In this document: positions 36,353 through 44,202 of the stretch, in pieces
Position numbering within the stretch: position 1 is the stretch's first letter
Layout of the letters: every line of letters starts with the position of its first letter
Assembly (NCBI RefSeq): GCF_003254525.1
Contig: NZ_QFYS01000002.1
Location: forward strand, 124,001-188,000
Source: Phenylobacterium kunshanense
GTDB taxonomy: Bacteria; Pseudomonadota; Alphaproteobacteria; Caulobacterales; Caulobacteraceae
DNA length: 64,000 nt
Direction of reading: 5' to 3'
Translations under genes and position numbers: made by a program
The notes under the pieces: model-generated
What the model was told of the DNA's origin: nothing
Seen by the model: the letters and a program-made list of their open reading frames with translations, nothing else
Databases searched by the model: none

Positions 36353-37128
36353 TGTGCTGCCGCTGCGCGCTTTCGCGGCGCTGGGTGCTGGCCGGTATCG
36401 GCGCGGCGGCCCTGGCGGGCTGCAGCGAGAACGCCGCCACCGGGCGCAAGCAATTCGTGGTGGTCGACGATGGCCAGCTCGCCGGCATGGCCGACCAGGC
36501 CTGGAACGAGGTGCTGTCCAAGGTGAAGCCGGTGGCCGACCCCGCGGCGCATGCGCGGCTGGCGCGGATCGGCGCGCCCCTGGTGAAGGCCTCGGGCCGC
36601 ACCGACCTCGACTGGTCGTTCACGGTGCTGGATAGCCCGGAGCTGAACGCCTTCGTCCTGCCGAATGGGCGGGTGGGCTTCTTCCGCGGCCTGCTGGAAT
36701 TGGCGAAGAGCGACGACGAGGTCGCCTCGGTGCTGGGCCACGAGGTCGGCCACGTCCTGGCGCGCCACGCGGCAGAGCGGATGAGCCAGGAGATCGCGGC
36801 CCAGGCGGGCGTCGCCATCGCCCAGATGCTGATCTCCGACCAGGCGGGCGAGTACACCGACGAGATCGGCGCCGCGCTCGGGATGGGGGCCGTCTACGGC
36901 GTGATCCTGCCCTACTCGCGCAAGCACGAGCTGGAGGCCGACCGCGTGGGCGTGGACCTGATGCGCAAGGCCGGCCTCGATCCGTCGGCGGCGGTGCGGT
37001 TCTGGGAGCGGATGGTGGCCCGCGGCGCCGAGGCTCAGCGACCCCCGGAAGTGATCTCGACGCATCCGGCCGATGAGCGGCGGCTGGCCGAGCTGAAGGC
37101 GGCGGTAGCGGGCGCCCCCGCCGTCTAG
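36352..37128 (+). CDS. M48-family (BepA/LoiP-like) metalloprotease lipoprotein
   Basis: A 258-aa peptidase with a lipoprotein signal (WVLAGIGAAALAGCSENA, acylated Cys at residue 24), placing it in the outer-membrane inner leaflet or periplasm. The zinc site HEVGH is at residues 130-134 (GHEVGHVLARHAAE), and the third ligand Glu lies in KHELEADRVGVDLM. This is the family of LoiP/BepA-type envelope proteases that clear misfolded outer-membrane proteins. The ATG at 36352 overlaps the hslU stop by one base. The end TAG is shared as CTAG with the convergent P1 peptidase gene. Confidence 0.93.
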   Translation: MCCRCALSRRWVLAGIGAAALAGCSENAATGRKQFVVVDDGQLAGMADQAWNEVLSKVKPVADPAAHARLARIGAPLVKASGRTDLDWSFTVLDSPELNAFVLPNGRVGFFRGLLELAKSDDEVASVLGHEVGHVLARHAAERMSQEIAAQAGVAIAQMLISDQAGEYTDEIGAALGMGAVYGVILPYSRKHELEADRVGVDLMRKAGLDPSAAVRFWERMVARGAEAQRPPEVISTHPADERRLAELKAAVAGAPAV

Positions 37129-38267
37129 CGCTTCCGCAGCAGGGCCGGATCGAGCGCCTCGCCCTTTACAGGCCGGCCGTCGAGGTCGCGGCTTTCGATC
37201 GTGCGGGCCTTGAGCAGCGAATTGTAGATCGCCTCCTCCGTGGCGTCGGCTACCGCGACGAAGAGGGGCGAGGTGTCGTCGTTGGCGACCTCCTCGACCT
37301 TGGCTACGCCCAGGCGGCGGGCAGGCGTGCGACGCACCGAGGCGGATGTGGAGAAGGCGATGGCGTAGTCGCCCGACCCGTTGGTGAAGGCCGAGCCCGT
37401 TCGCGCGAGGCCTGCGAAGCTGCGCCGCGCCAGCCGTGTCAGGGCCCGGTCGCCCAGCGGCGCGTCGGTGGCGATGACGATCATGATCGAACCGTCGGCC
37501 ACCGAGGGGCTCGACGCCGCGGCGGGTGCGTATTCCCGCAGGTAGAAGCGGCCCGTACGGCGGCCGACGGGGTCCCCGTCGATCACCAGCGAGCCGCCGT
37601 AGTTGCTCTGGACCAGGACGCCCACCGTGTAGCCGCCCAGCTTCGCCGGCAGGACGCGCGAGCTGGTGCCGATGCCGCCCTTGAGGTCGAAGGCCATGGT
37701 CCCGGTTCCGGCGCCGACGGCGCCCTCCGCCACTGGGCCCGCCTTGGCCTCGCGCAGCGCCGTCAGGACGTCGGCCTCGGTGATGACGCGCTTGCGGATG
37801 TTGTTCAGGTAGCCGTCGTTGGTCTCGCCCACCACGGCGTTCACCGACCGCACCTTGTCATTGCCCGGCTGGGCCAGGGTCCAGGTGACGAGGGCGTCGG
37901 CGGCCCGCCAGACCGAGAGGGTGTTGGTGAGCACGATGGGGGTCTCGATCTCGCCCAGCTCGACGATCTGGCTGATCCCGGTCAGCTTGCCGAAGCCGTT
38001 GGCGATAGCGAGGCCGGCCGGGACCTTGTCCTGGAAGACGTTGCCGCCGTGCGGGAGGATGGCGGTGACGCCGGTCCGGACATCCTCGCCCTCTATCCGT
38101 GTGACGTGTCCCACCAGCACCCCGGAGACGTCGGTGATGGCGTTGTGCGGGCCCGTCGCCAGGACGCCGGGTGCGATGCCGAGGTCGCGGGCCCGCGGAC
38201 GCTCGGCGGCGGTCGTCCCGCTGACGGCCAGGGTGGCCAGCGCCATAGCCAGCATCAACGCACGCAT
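37125..38267 (-). CDS. P1 (DmpA/BapA-type) aminopeptidase, exported
   Basis: N-terminal-nucleophile peptidase of the P1 family, 380 aa, with a signal peptide (LMLAMALATLAVSGTTAA). The protein would cleave itself into two chains. It has the conserved RARDLGIAPGVLATGPHNAITDVSGVLVGHVT, GTGTMAFDLKGGIGTSSRVL (near the processing zone) and TVGVLVQSNYGGSLVIDG. Enzymes of this family cleave D- or beta-amino acyl N-termini, including carnosine-type peptides. The self-cleavage Ser is expected inside the stretch before VLVQSNYG, but I cannot fix it. Stop shared as CTAG with the M48 gene. Downstream of the DUF2244 gene on the same strand. Confidence 0.86.
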   Translation of the reverse strand: MRALMLAMALATLAVSGTTAAERPRARDLGIAPGVLATGPHNAITDVSGVLVGHVTRIEGEDVRTGVTAILPHGGNVFQDKVPAGLAIANGFGKLTGISQIVELGEIETPIVLTNTLSVWRAADALVTWTLAQPGNDKVRSVNAVVGETNDGYLNNIRKRVITEADVLTALREAKAGPVAEGAVGAGTGTMAFDLKGGIGTSSRVLPAKLGGYTVGVLVQSNYGGSLVIDGDPVGRRTGRFYLREYAPAAASSPSVADGSIMIVIATDAPLGDRALTRLARRSFAGLARTGSAFTNGSGDYAIAFSTSASVRRTPARRLGVAKVEEVANDDTSPLFVAVADATEEAIYNSLLKARTIESRDLDGRPVKGEALDPALLRKR

Positions 38268-38278
38268 GGAATGTCCTT

Positions 38279-38758
38279 TCAGTCGCGGTGCCGCCGGGCG
38301 CGCCAGATGGCCTCCTCCAGCGCGCGGCCGAACTCGCGCCGCTCTCCGGGGCTGAGGCTGGCCGCCACGGGCGTCCCGCGGCCCGACAGCGCGAGGCCCA
38401 GGGCCATGACCCGGTCCTCCTCGTCATGCTCGCGGGTGATGCGGGTGAAGGCGGTCGGGCTCTCCCAGACCAGCCGCACGGCGCCCCCGGCCTCGTGGGT
38501 CACTTTCACGTGGCTGGGGCTGACCTGCACGCGCTCGACCATCTGGCCGGACCGGTAGTTGGCCATGAACGCCACGACCACCGCCAACACATCGATGCCC
38601 ATGAAGATCGGAACCAGGAACGCGCCCTGCGACAGGAACACCAGGGCGGCCGCCACATTGGCCGCCGTCACCACGGCGATCAGGATCATGAAGCCGCGCC
38701 GCGAAAGCGAGCGGTTCGGGCGGATCTCGGCGTCCATGAAGAGGGGCGCGGCGGGCAT
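38279..38758 (-). CDS. DUF2244 membrane protein
   Basis: A 159-aa inner-membrane protein of the DUF2244 family. Two hydrophobic helices (about residues 23-42 and 46-67: RRGFMILIAVVTAANVAAALVF and FLVPIFMGIDVLAVVVAFM) are followed by a soluble beta domain (MVERVQVSPSHVKVTHE, AVRLVWESPTAFTRI) and a helical tail. The start is ATG 38758, shortly after the divergent promoter of the PfpI-like gene. Members often sit near cytochrome oxidase genes, but no such gene is nearby here. Function unknown. It is 11 bases upstream of the P1 peptidase gene, so co-transcription is likely. Confidence 0.82.
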   Translation of the reverse strand: MPAAPLFMDAEIRPNRSLSRRGFMILIAVVTAANVAAALVFLSQGAFLVPIFMGIDVLAVVVAFMANYRSGQMVERVQVSPSHVKVTHEAGGAVRLVWESPTAFTRITREHDEEDRVMALGLALSGRGTPVAASLSPGERREFGRALEEAIWRARRHRD

Positions 38759-38867
38759 GGGGCGGACACTACGCCGGCCGGGCGCCAAGTCCACCGTCGC
38801 GGAACTGGCGCTCACCTCAAAGGTCTCCCGCGCCCCAGATTTCGGCGCGACAGCAAGGAGACCTGCC

Positions 38868-39434
38868 ATGAAGATCGCCATGGTCGCGTACGACGGGTTC
38901 ACCGACGTCGACCTCTTCCTGCCCTGGGACCTGTTCTACCGGGTCAAGGACCCAACCTATGCCGCCTACGAAGGGGCATGGGACGTGCGCATCTGCGCCG
39001 ACACGCCCCGGATCACGTCGTACTCCGGCCTCGCCATAGACCGGCACGAGCCGCTGGAGTGGGCGCAGGGGGCGGATGCGGTGTTCGTGGTCTCAGGCGT
39101 CGGCAGCCGGCGGAAGATCAGGGACCCGGCATTCCTGGCGGCCCTGCGGCTCGATCCCGCCCGGCAGATGGTCGCCGCAATCGACTCCGGCGCGCTGGTG
39201 CTGGCGGCGCTGGGCCTGCTTGAAGGGCTCAGCGCAACCACCTATCCCAGCATCTTCGCCGAACTGGAGGCGATGGGCGTGCGCACCGAGCGGCGGCCCC
39301 TGGTGATCCACGGCAATGTCGCCACCGGCGGCGGCTGCCTGGCCTGCCAGGACCTGGCGGCCTGGATCGTGGGACGGCTCGTCGGTCCGCAGGCGGCGAC
39401 GCAGATCGTGGATTCCGTGGCGAAGGTGGAATGA
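38868..39434 (+). CDS. DJ-1/PfpI-family protein lacking the nucleophile Cys
   Basis: Class I glutamine amidotransferase-like protein of 188 aa. It follows the DJ-1/PfpI fold: KIAMVAYDGFTDVDLFLPWDLFYR at the N-terminus, VFVVSGVGSRRKI, and the nucleophile elbow. That elbow reads AIDSGALVLAALGLLEG, where family members normally have a Cys (A-I-C-T-G-A); here Asp replaces it, so the usual protease, chaperone or isocyanide hydratase chemistry is doubtful. A Cys pair occurs later (GGGCLACQDLA). The ATG at 38868 follows an AAGGAG site. It overlaps the SDR gene (ATGA). Function unknown. Confidence 0.84.
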   Translation: MKIAMVAYDGFTDVDLFLPWDLFYRVKDPTYAAYEGAWDVRICADTPRITSYSGLAIDRHEPLEWAQGADAVFVVSGVGSRRKIRDPAFLAALRLDPARQMVAAIDSGALVLAALGLLEGLSATTYPSIFAELEAMGVRTERRPLVIHGNVATGGGCLACQDLAAWIVGRLVGPQAATQIVDSVAKVE

Positions 39435-40201
39435 TGACCGAACGTTGGGCGGAGGGCCGCATCGCCCTGGTGACGGGGGCCACCTCGGGCTTCGGCGAGG
39501 CCATGACCCGGCGGCTGGTCGCCGGCGGGGCCAAGGTGATCGCCACCGGCCGGCGGGCCGACCGGCTTCGGGCGCTGGCCGCCGATCTGGGCGAACAGGT
39601 GCTGACCCGGGAGCTGGACGTCCGTTCGGCGGCCTCCATCGACGCCCTGCTGCCCAGCCTTCCCGCCGAGTTCGCGGCGATCGACGTACTCTACAACAAC
39701 GCCGGCCTGGCCCTGGGCCTGGGCAAGGCGCACGAGGCGAACCTCGACGACTGGACGACGATGATCGACACGAACGTCACCGGCCTCGTCCGCATCACCC
39801 GGGCGGTGCTGCCGGGCATGGTCGCCCGTAACCGCGGCGACGTGATGAACATCTCGTCGGTGGCGGCGACCTACCCCTATCCGGGCGGCAATGTTTACGG
39901 GGCGACCAAGGCCTTCGTGCGCCAGTTCTCCCTGAACCTGCGCGCCGACCTGCTGGGCACGAAAGTGCGGGTCACGTCGATCGAGCCGGGCATGGCCGAG
40001 ACGGAGTTCTCGGTGGTCCGCTTCAAGGGGGACGAGGGCGCGGCCGGAAAGGTCTATCAGGGCGTCCACGCCATGAGCGCCGACGACGTGGCCCTGGTGT
40101 GCGAGCAGGTGTTGCGCCTGCCGGCCCACATCAACGTGAACACCCTGGAGCTGATGCCGGTGCAGCAGGCCTTCTCGCCCTTCGCCGTGGACCGCGGCTG
40201 A
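39431..40201 (+). CDS. SDR-family NAD(P)-dependent oxidoreductase
   Basis: Classical SDR of 256 aa: TGATSGFGEAMTRRLVAGGA cofactor motif (with ATGRRADRLRALAAD, suggesting NADP(H)), NNAGLALGLG, ISSVAATYPYPGGNVYGATKAFVRQFSLNLR with catalytic Ser, Tyr and Lys. The end VNVNTLELMPVQQAFSPF is characteristic of the YdfG (malonic semialdehyde/serine dehydrogenase) class. The start overlaps the previous stop in ATGATGA, so coupling to the PfpI-like protein is likely. The gene ends one base before the nth start. Confidence 0.9.
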   Translation: MMTERWAEGRIALVTGATSGFGEAMTRRLVAGGAKVIATGRRADRLRALAADLGEQVLTRELDVRSAASIDALLPSLPAEFAAIDVLYNNAGLALGLGKAHEANLDDWTTMIDTNVTGLVRITRAVLPGMVARNRGDVMNISSVAATYPYPGGNVYGATKAFVRQFSLNLRADLLGTKVRVTSIEPGMAETEFSVVRFKGDEGAAGKVYQGVHAMSADDVALVCEQVLRLPAHINVNTLELMPVQQAFSPFAVDRG

Positions 40202-40202
40202 C

Positions 40203-40895
40203 GTGGCCAGGCCCGCACCGAAGACGAAGCGGCCCGCTCCGAAGAAGCTGAAGCCCGCGGAACAGGCCCGGATCGCCGAGCTGTTCGAGCGGTTCCAGGC
40301 CCAGGAGTCGGACCCGCGCACCGAGCTGGACTATTCCAGCCCCTACACCCTGGTCGTGGCGGTGGCGCTGTCGGCCCAGGCGACGGACGTGTCGGTCAAC
40401 AAGGCCACGGCGAAGCTTTTCGCGGTCGCCGACACCCCGCAGAAGATGCTGGCGCTGGGCGAGGAGGGGCTGAAGCCGTTCATCTCCTCGATCGGCCTCT
40501 TCAACACCAAGGCCAAGAACGTCATCCGCACGGCCCAGATCCTGGTGGACGAGTACGGCGGCGAGGTCCCGCTGGAGCGGGAGAAGCTGCAGGCCCTGCC
40601 GGGGGTCGGCCGCAAGACCGCCTCGGTGGTGCTGAACGAGCTCAGGATCGAGCCGGCCATCGCGGTCGACACCCACGTCTTCCGGGTCTCGCACCGGCTG
40701 GGGCTGGCGACCGGCAAGACGCCCGACGCGGTCGAGGCCGAACTGATGGCCGTCGTGCCCGAGCCGTACCTGACGCGGGCGCACCACTGGCTGATCCTGC
40801 ACGGGCGCTACGTCTGCGTCGCCCGGCGGCCCAAGTGCGAGGACTGCCCCGTGGCGGACCTCTGCCCGTCACGGCATCTGTTCGTCGGATCCTGA
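40203..40895 (+). CDS. nth: Endonuclease III
   Basis: Base-excision-repair glycosylase/AP lyase of 230 aa that removes oxidised pyrimidines. The helix-hairpin-helix and catalytic Lys lie in LPGVGRKTASVVLNEL, the catalytic Asp in IAVDTHVFRVSHRLGLATG, and the [4Fe-4S] ligands in CVARRPKCEDCPVADLC (C-x6-C-x2-C-x5-C). The N-terminus has a basic tail (MARPAPKTKRPAPKKLKP). Start is GTG at 40203, one base after the SDR stop. It is convergent with dnaN and 6 bases separate the two stops. Confidence 0.97.
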   Translation: MARPAPKTKRPAPKKLKPAEQARIAELFERFQAQESDPRTELDYSSPYTLVVAVALSAQATDVSVNKATAKLFAVADTPQKMLALGEEGLKPFISSIGLFNTKAKNVIRTAQILVDEYGGEVPLEREKLQALPGVGRKTASVVLNELRIEPAIAVDTHVFRVSHRLGLATGKTPDAVEAELMAVVPEPYLTRAHHWLILHGRYVCVARRPKCEDCPVADLCPSRHLFVGS

Positions 40896-40901
40896 GCGGG
40901 A

Positions 40902-42020
40902 TCAGACCCGCAGCGGCATCAGGATGTACTGGACGTCGGCGTCCGCCGGGTCGAGCACCAGGGCCGGGTCGTTCGGGCCGCCGAACCGCAGTTCGGCAGT
41001 GCCGCCCGAGATCTGGTCGGTGATGTCCAGCAGGTAGCGGGCGTTGAACGACAGCTCGAAGGGCTCGCCGTCGTAGTCGATCTCGAGCTCTTCCACCGCC
41101 TGGCCAGCTTCCATGTTGCGGACCGTCAGGACGACCCGCCCGGATTCGATGGCCATCCGAACCGACCGGCTCTTCTCGGCCGAGATGGTGGCGACGCGGT
41201 CCACCGCCTGGGCGAACAGCTTGGCGTCGACCATCACCGTACGGTTGTTGTCCTTGGGGATGACGCGCCCGTAGTCGGGGAAGTTGCCGTCGATGACCTT
41301 GGAGGTCAGGGCCGCGCCGTTCAGCTCCATGCGGATCTTCTGCGGGCTGATCTGCAGGTCGACGGTCTCGCCCGCGTCCTCCAGCAGGCGGCGGGCCTCG
41401 CCGATGGTCTTGCGGGGCACGATGACGCCGGGCGCGCCGGCCGCGCCCTCCGGGGCCGGCATGTCGGCCAGGGCCAGGCGGGAGCCGTCGGTGGCCACCG
41501 CGCGCAGACGGGCCTGGCCGTCCACGATGATCGTGTGGAGGTAGAGGCCGTTCAGGTAGTAGCGGGTCTCCTCCGCCGAGATGGCGAAGCGGGTCTTGTC
41601 GATCAGCCGGATCAGGTCGTTCACGTCGACGGCCATCGAGCCGGCGAAACCCTCGGACGACATCACCGGGAAGTCGCCGGCCGGCAGCACCGGCAGGTTG
41701 AAGCGCGACCTGCCGGCGGCGACGGTCAGGCGCGGATCCTCGCCCGTGAAGCTGAGCGAGACGTCGGCGCCCTCGGGCAGCTTGCGGACGATCTCGTACA
41801 GGGTGTGCGCTGGGGCGGTGATCTGTCCGGGCTGGTCCACCTGGGCCACGGCCTCGTCGACGATCTCCATGTCGAGGTCGGTGGCGGAGAAGGTCAGCCG
41901 GTCGCGGTCGGCCGACAGCAGCACGTTCGACAGGATCGGGATCGTGTTGCGGCGCTCCACCGCGCTCTGCACGTGTCCCAGCGCGCGAAGCAGCGCGGCG
42001 CGTTCAATCGTCAGCTTCAT
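40902..42020 (-). CDS. dnaN: DNA polymerase III sliding clamp, beta subunit
   Basis: Ring-shaped dimer that tethers polymerase to DNA. The 372-aa protein has the N-terminal MKLTIERAALLRALGHVQSAVERRNTIPILSNVLL and the C-terminal DPADADVQYILMPLRV, the conserved end that forms the protein-binding pocket with LNARYLLDI-like FNARYLLDITDQI. Three similar domains are visible. ATG 42020. Unlike many bacteria it is not next to dnaA or recF here, which is also true of Caulobacter. Upstream it has a GATTC site at about 42053, a possible CcrM site in the promoter. Confidence 0.98.
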   Translation of the reverse strand: MKLTIERAALLRALGHVQSAVERRNTIPILSNVLLSADRDRLTFSATDLDMEIVDEAVAQVDQPGQITAPAHTLYEIVRKLPEGADVSLSFTGEDPRLTVAAGRSRFNLPVLPAGDFPVMSSEGFAGSMAVDVNDLIRLIDKTRFAISAEETRYYLNGLYLHTIIVDGQARLRAVATDGSRLALADMPAPEGAAGAPGVIVPRKTIGEARRLLEDAGETVDLQISPQKIRMELNGAALTSKVIDGNFPDYGRVIPKDNNRTVMVDAKLFAQAVDRVATISAEKSRSVRMAIESGRVVLTVRNMEAGQAVEELEIDYDGEPFELSFNARYLLDITDQISGGTAELRFGGPNDPALVLDPADADVQYILMPLRV

Positions 42021-42151
42021 ATCGGTCCCGGCTCGCCAATCGCGCGCCGTCGGCGAATCACCCGAGCCGGCGCACGCCCCGAAGGGAGGGGACTTGCGAC
42101 ATTAGCGAATTCCTAAGGGTGTGGAAGCCCGACGGGGCCTCACCCACAGGC

Positions 42152-42179
42152 AAAACGCCCCGTGGCTGACCACGGGGCG
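42152..42179 (-). terminator. Rho-independent terminator of the nidogen-type PEP-CTERM gene
   Basis: On the minus strand CGCCCCGTGG, TCAG loop, CCACGGGGCG, then GTTTTG: a perfect 10-bp stem with a T run. It is 28 bases past the stop of the gene that ends at 42208, and separates it from dnaN. Confidence 0.88.
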
Positions 42180-42207
42180 CCTTGCGGCTCATTCCGGCTC
42201 GATCGCC

Positions 42208-43083
42208 CTAGGCGAGGGCGAGGGTCCGGCGGCGACGCAGCACGGTTCCGGCGGCGCCGAAGCCCATGATCATCATCGCCCAGGTCGCGGGCTCGGGGAT
42301 GGCGCCCGGATCGCCCGGATCGACCACGCCGTTCCGGACCGTGAACCGGTACTGCCCGAGGACGCCGGTGTTGGTGCCCGCCACAAGGGCGTTGGGCCCG
42401 CCGTCCAGAAGCGCGCCGTTCACCAGCGAACCCGGCAGTTGGTAGTAGGTGCCCGCGAGACCCGTCCCGTTGGAGAAGCCCGCCGCGGCGGACACGCCGC
42501 CCAGGCCGCCCGCGCCGCCGCTGGCGTCACCCGTCTCCCATTCGATGGTGTCGTAGTGGAAGTAGATGTCGAAATCGCCGATCCCGATGTCCGAGCGGTC
42601 GGTCAGGATGAGCTGGAAGGTGTTCAGCTTGTCGGTGTGGGCGCCATAGTAGCCCACGTCACGCCAGGACACGCCGAAAGCGTCGCGGCCGGCGTAGGTG
42701 CCCGTACCGAACGCGGTCAGGCCGCTGCCGGCGCCGCGGGTGTCAACATCGGCGAAGAAGGGGGCGATGATCGGCTGGCCCACATAGCCGGCGCCCAGGC
42801 CGTACGGGGTGTACGTGCCCATGTTGTCGCTGAACGTGATGTTGCCGTTGTTGTTGACGTAGAAGCTCGAATAGGTGGTCCCGAAGAAGTTCATCGCGAA
42901 CCCAGGAGCCACCGCCGGGCCATAGGACCCGTCGTCATTGGCCGGGATCGTGGTGGAATCGAAGCCGGCGGCCACCGGACCAGCGATAGCGGCGGTGGCC
43001 CCAAGCGCCATGGGCGCAGCGAGTGCGAGCGCCAGGACCGCCCCAGTGGCGCGCCCCCGGCGAGTGAGTTGAACCTTAGTCAT
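42208..43083 (-). CDS. Exported nidogen-like (NIDO) PEPxxWA-CTERM protein
   Basis: Surface protein of 291 aa: signal peptide (about 11-36, ending AAIAG), an extracellular NIDO-like domain (GPAVAPGFAMNFFGTTYSS, FYVNNNGNITFSDNMG, NTFQLILTDRSDIGIGDFDIYF), and the sorting tail IPEPATWAMMIMGFGAAG with a trailing RRRR. NIDO domains occur in adhesive proteins. ATG 43083 is preceded by GGAGG. It is followed by its own terminator. A palindrome TTGACC-GG-GGTCAA lies upstream at 43141. Adhesion or matrix role is inferred only from the domain. Confidence 0.88.
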   Translation of the reverse strand: MTKVQLTRRGRATGAVLALALAAPMALGATAAIAGPVAAGFDSTTIPANDDGSYGPAVAPGFAMNFFGTTYSSFYVNNNGNITFSDNMGTYTPYGLGAGYVGQPIIAPFFADVDTRGAGSGLTAFGTGTYAGRDAFGVSWRDVGYYGAHTDKLNTFQLILTDRSDIGIGDFDIYFHYDTIEWETGDASGGAGGLGGVSAAAGFSNGTGLAGTYYQLPGSLVNGALLDGGPNALVAGTNTGVLGQYRFTVRNGVVDPGDPGAIPEPATWAMMIMGFGAAGTVLRRRRTLALA

Positions 43084-43140
43084 TCCAGCCTCCACGAATG
43101 CCATTCGGCGCGAAGGCTAGGCCGACCCGAAGAGACCCGA

Positions 43141-43154
43141 TTGACCGGGGTCAA
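43141..43154. promoter_or_regulatory. Palindrome in the promoter region of the NIDO gene
   Basis: TTGACC-GG-GGTCAA is a perfect inverted repeat 58 bases upstream of the NIDO start and 63 bases past the terminator of the next unit. It may overlap a -35 box (TTGACC) and act as an operator. Confidence 0.4.
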
Positions 43155-43217
43155 GGTTACTCGCCTGTAAGGAGTCGCTCCCACTCAAATTGTGGACTTC
43201 GGCGCAGGCCGGCGGGC

Positions 43218-43250
43218 AAAAAGAAACGTCCCGCGGTCGCCCGCGGGACG
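43218..43250 (-). terminator. Rho-independent terminator of the second PEP-CTERM gene
   Basis: On the minus strand CGTCCCGCGG, GCGA loop, CCGCGGGACG, then a T-rich run (TTTCTTTTT). Perfect 10-bp stem. It follows the stop at 43278 by 27 bases. Confidence 0.88.
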
Positions 43251-43277
43251 CTGCTATCTGTCGTTGCGCAGTCTGGA

Positions 43278-44036
43278 TCAGGCGACCGAGACAGCCGGGC
43301 GGCGGCGCAGGGCAGCGCCGGCGGAGCCGAAACCGAGGATCATAAGGGCCCACGTCCCCGGCTCGGGGATCGCGCCCGTCTGGTCGCGGAGCGTGGCCGT
43401 GACCTTGATGTTGTCGATGCCCCAGCTCTCGTCAGCGCCGCCCTGCCAGCCGGTCCCACCGGCTCTGATGCCTAGGGTGAAGGTCGACGCAGTGTGGGCG
43501 AAGGTCAGCCCGCTGGCGCCGGACATGTCGACGATGCGGTCGCTGTAGCCGTTGTAGACGAAGTTCCCTGGGCCAAACGTCTGGGTCCCGCCGGCGAAAT
43601 CGTTGGTCGTCCCGGACGTGTTCGCCGCCGTAAGCTGCCCCCAGAGCACGCCATCGAGGTAGATCTCGAGGTAGTCGGGCGAAACGCCGGCCCCACCGTT
43701 GGTGCTGTCCCACGAGTCGATGAACATCAGGTGGAAGTCGACATCCAACGCGGTGTGACTGGGCAGGTTCGACAACGTGAAGGTGGTCATCTGCGGGGCG
43801 GGGCCGCCGCCGTAGTTGTTGCCGGTGTCGTTGTAGAGGAAGCTGCCGGTGACTCCGCCGTAGTTCGTCACGCCGAAACCGCCGATCGCTTGCGGCCCCG
43901 CGACGGCCGCGGTCACGCCCGCCGCCGTGGACGAGGTGTCGAAATCGTTCTGGTACACCACGGTGGTCGAGGCGATCGCCGATCCCGCCGCCGCCGCTAG
44001 CCCCAGCGCGGCGATCGTTCCAACAAGCTTCTTCAT
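43278..44036 (-). CDS. Exported PEPxxWA-CTERM protein
   Basis: Surface protein of 252 aa: signal peptide (MKKLVGTIAALGLAAAAGSA, cut near residue 22), a Gly/Asn/Thr-rich body resembling a beta-sandwich (DFDTSSTAAGVTAAVAG, HTALDVDFHLMFIDSWDS, YLEIYLDGVLWGQL) and the tail IPEPGTWALMILGFGSAG. The LPSHTALDVDF and NDFAGGTQTFGPGNFVY parts look like a carbohydrate-binding or lectin-like fold, but I cannot name it. ATG 44036 follows GAGGAA. An own terminator follows. It sits beside the NIDO gene on the same strand, but each has its own terminator. Confidence 0.86.
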   Translation of the reverse strand: MKKLVGTIAALGLAAAAGSAIASTTVVYQNDFDTSSTAAGVTAAVAGPQAIGGFGVTNYGGVTGSFLYNDTGNNYGGGPAPQMTTFTLSNLPSHTALDVDFHLMFIDSWDSTNGGAGVSPDYLEIYLDGVLWGQLTAANTSGTTNDFAGGTQTFGPGNFVYNGYSDRIVDMSGASGLTFAHTASTFTLGIRAGGTGWQGGADESWGIDNIKVTATLRDQTGAIPEPGTWALMILGFGSAGAALRRRPAVSVA

Positions 44037-44202
44037 GGTCCTGTTTCCTCTCCGATCGAGCGCAGGGCGCCCTTCACCAGGCGGGACAGTTCGCCAGTGT
44101 AACCATACCTTCAATTCGACTCCCCGGCGGCGGGAGCGGGGTGCAACCCCAGGCTCATCGACCTCCGGTATTTGGCGGATAGCGCTCCGGTTGATCGGAG
44201 GT

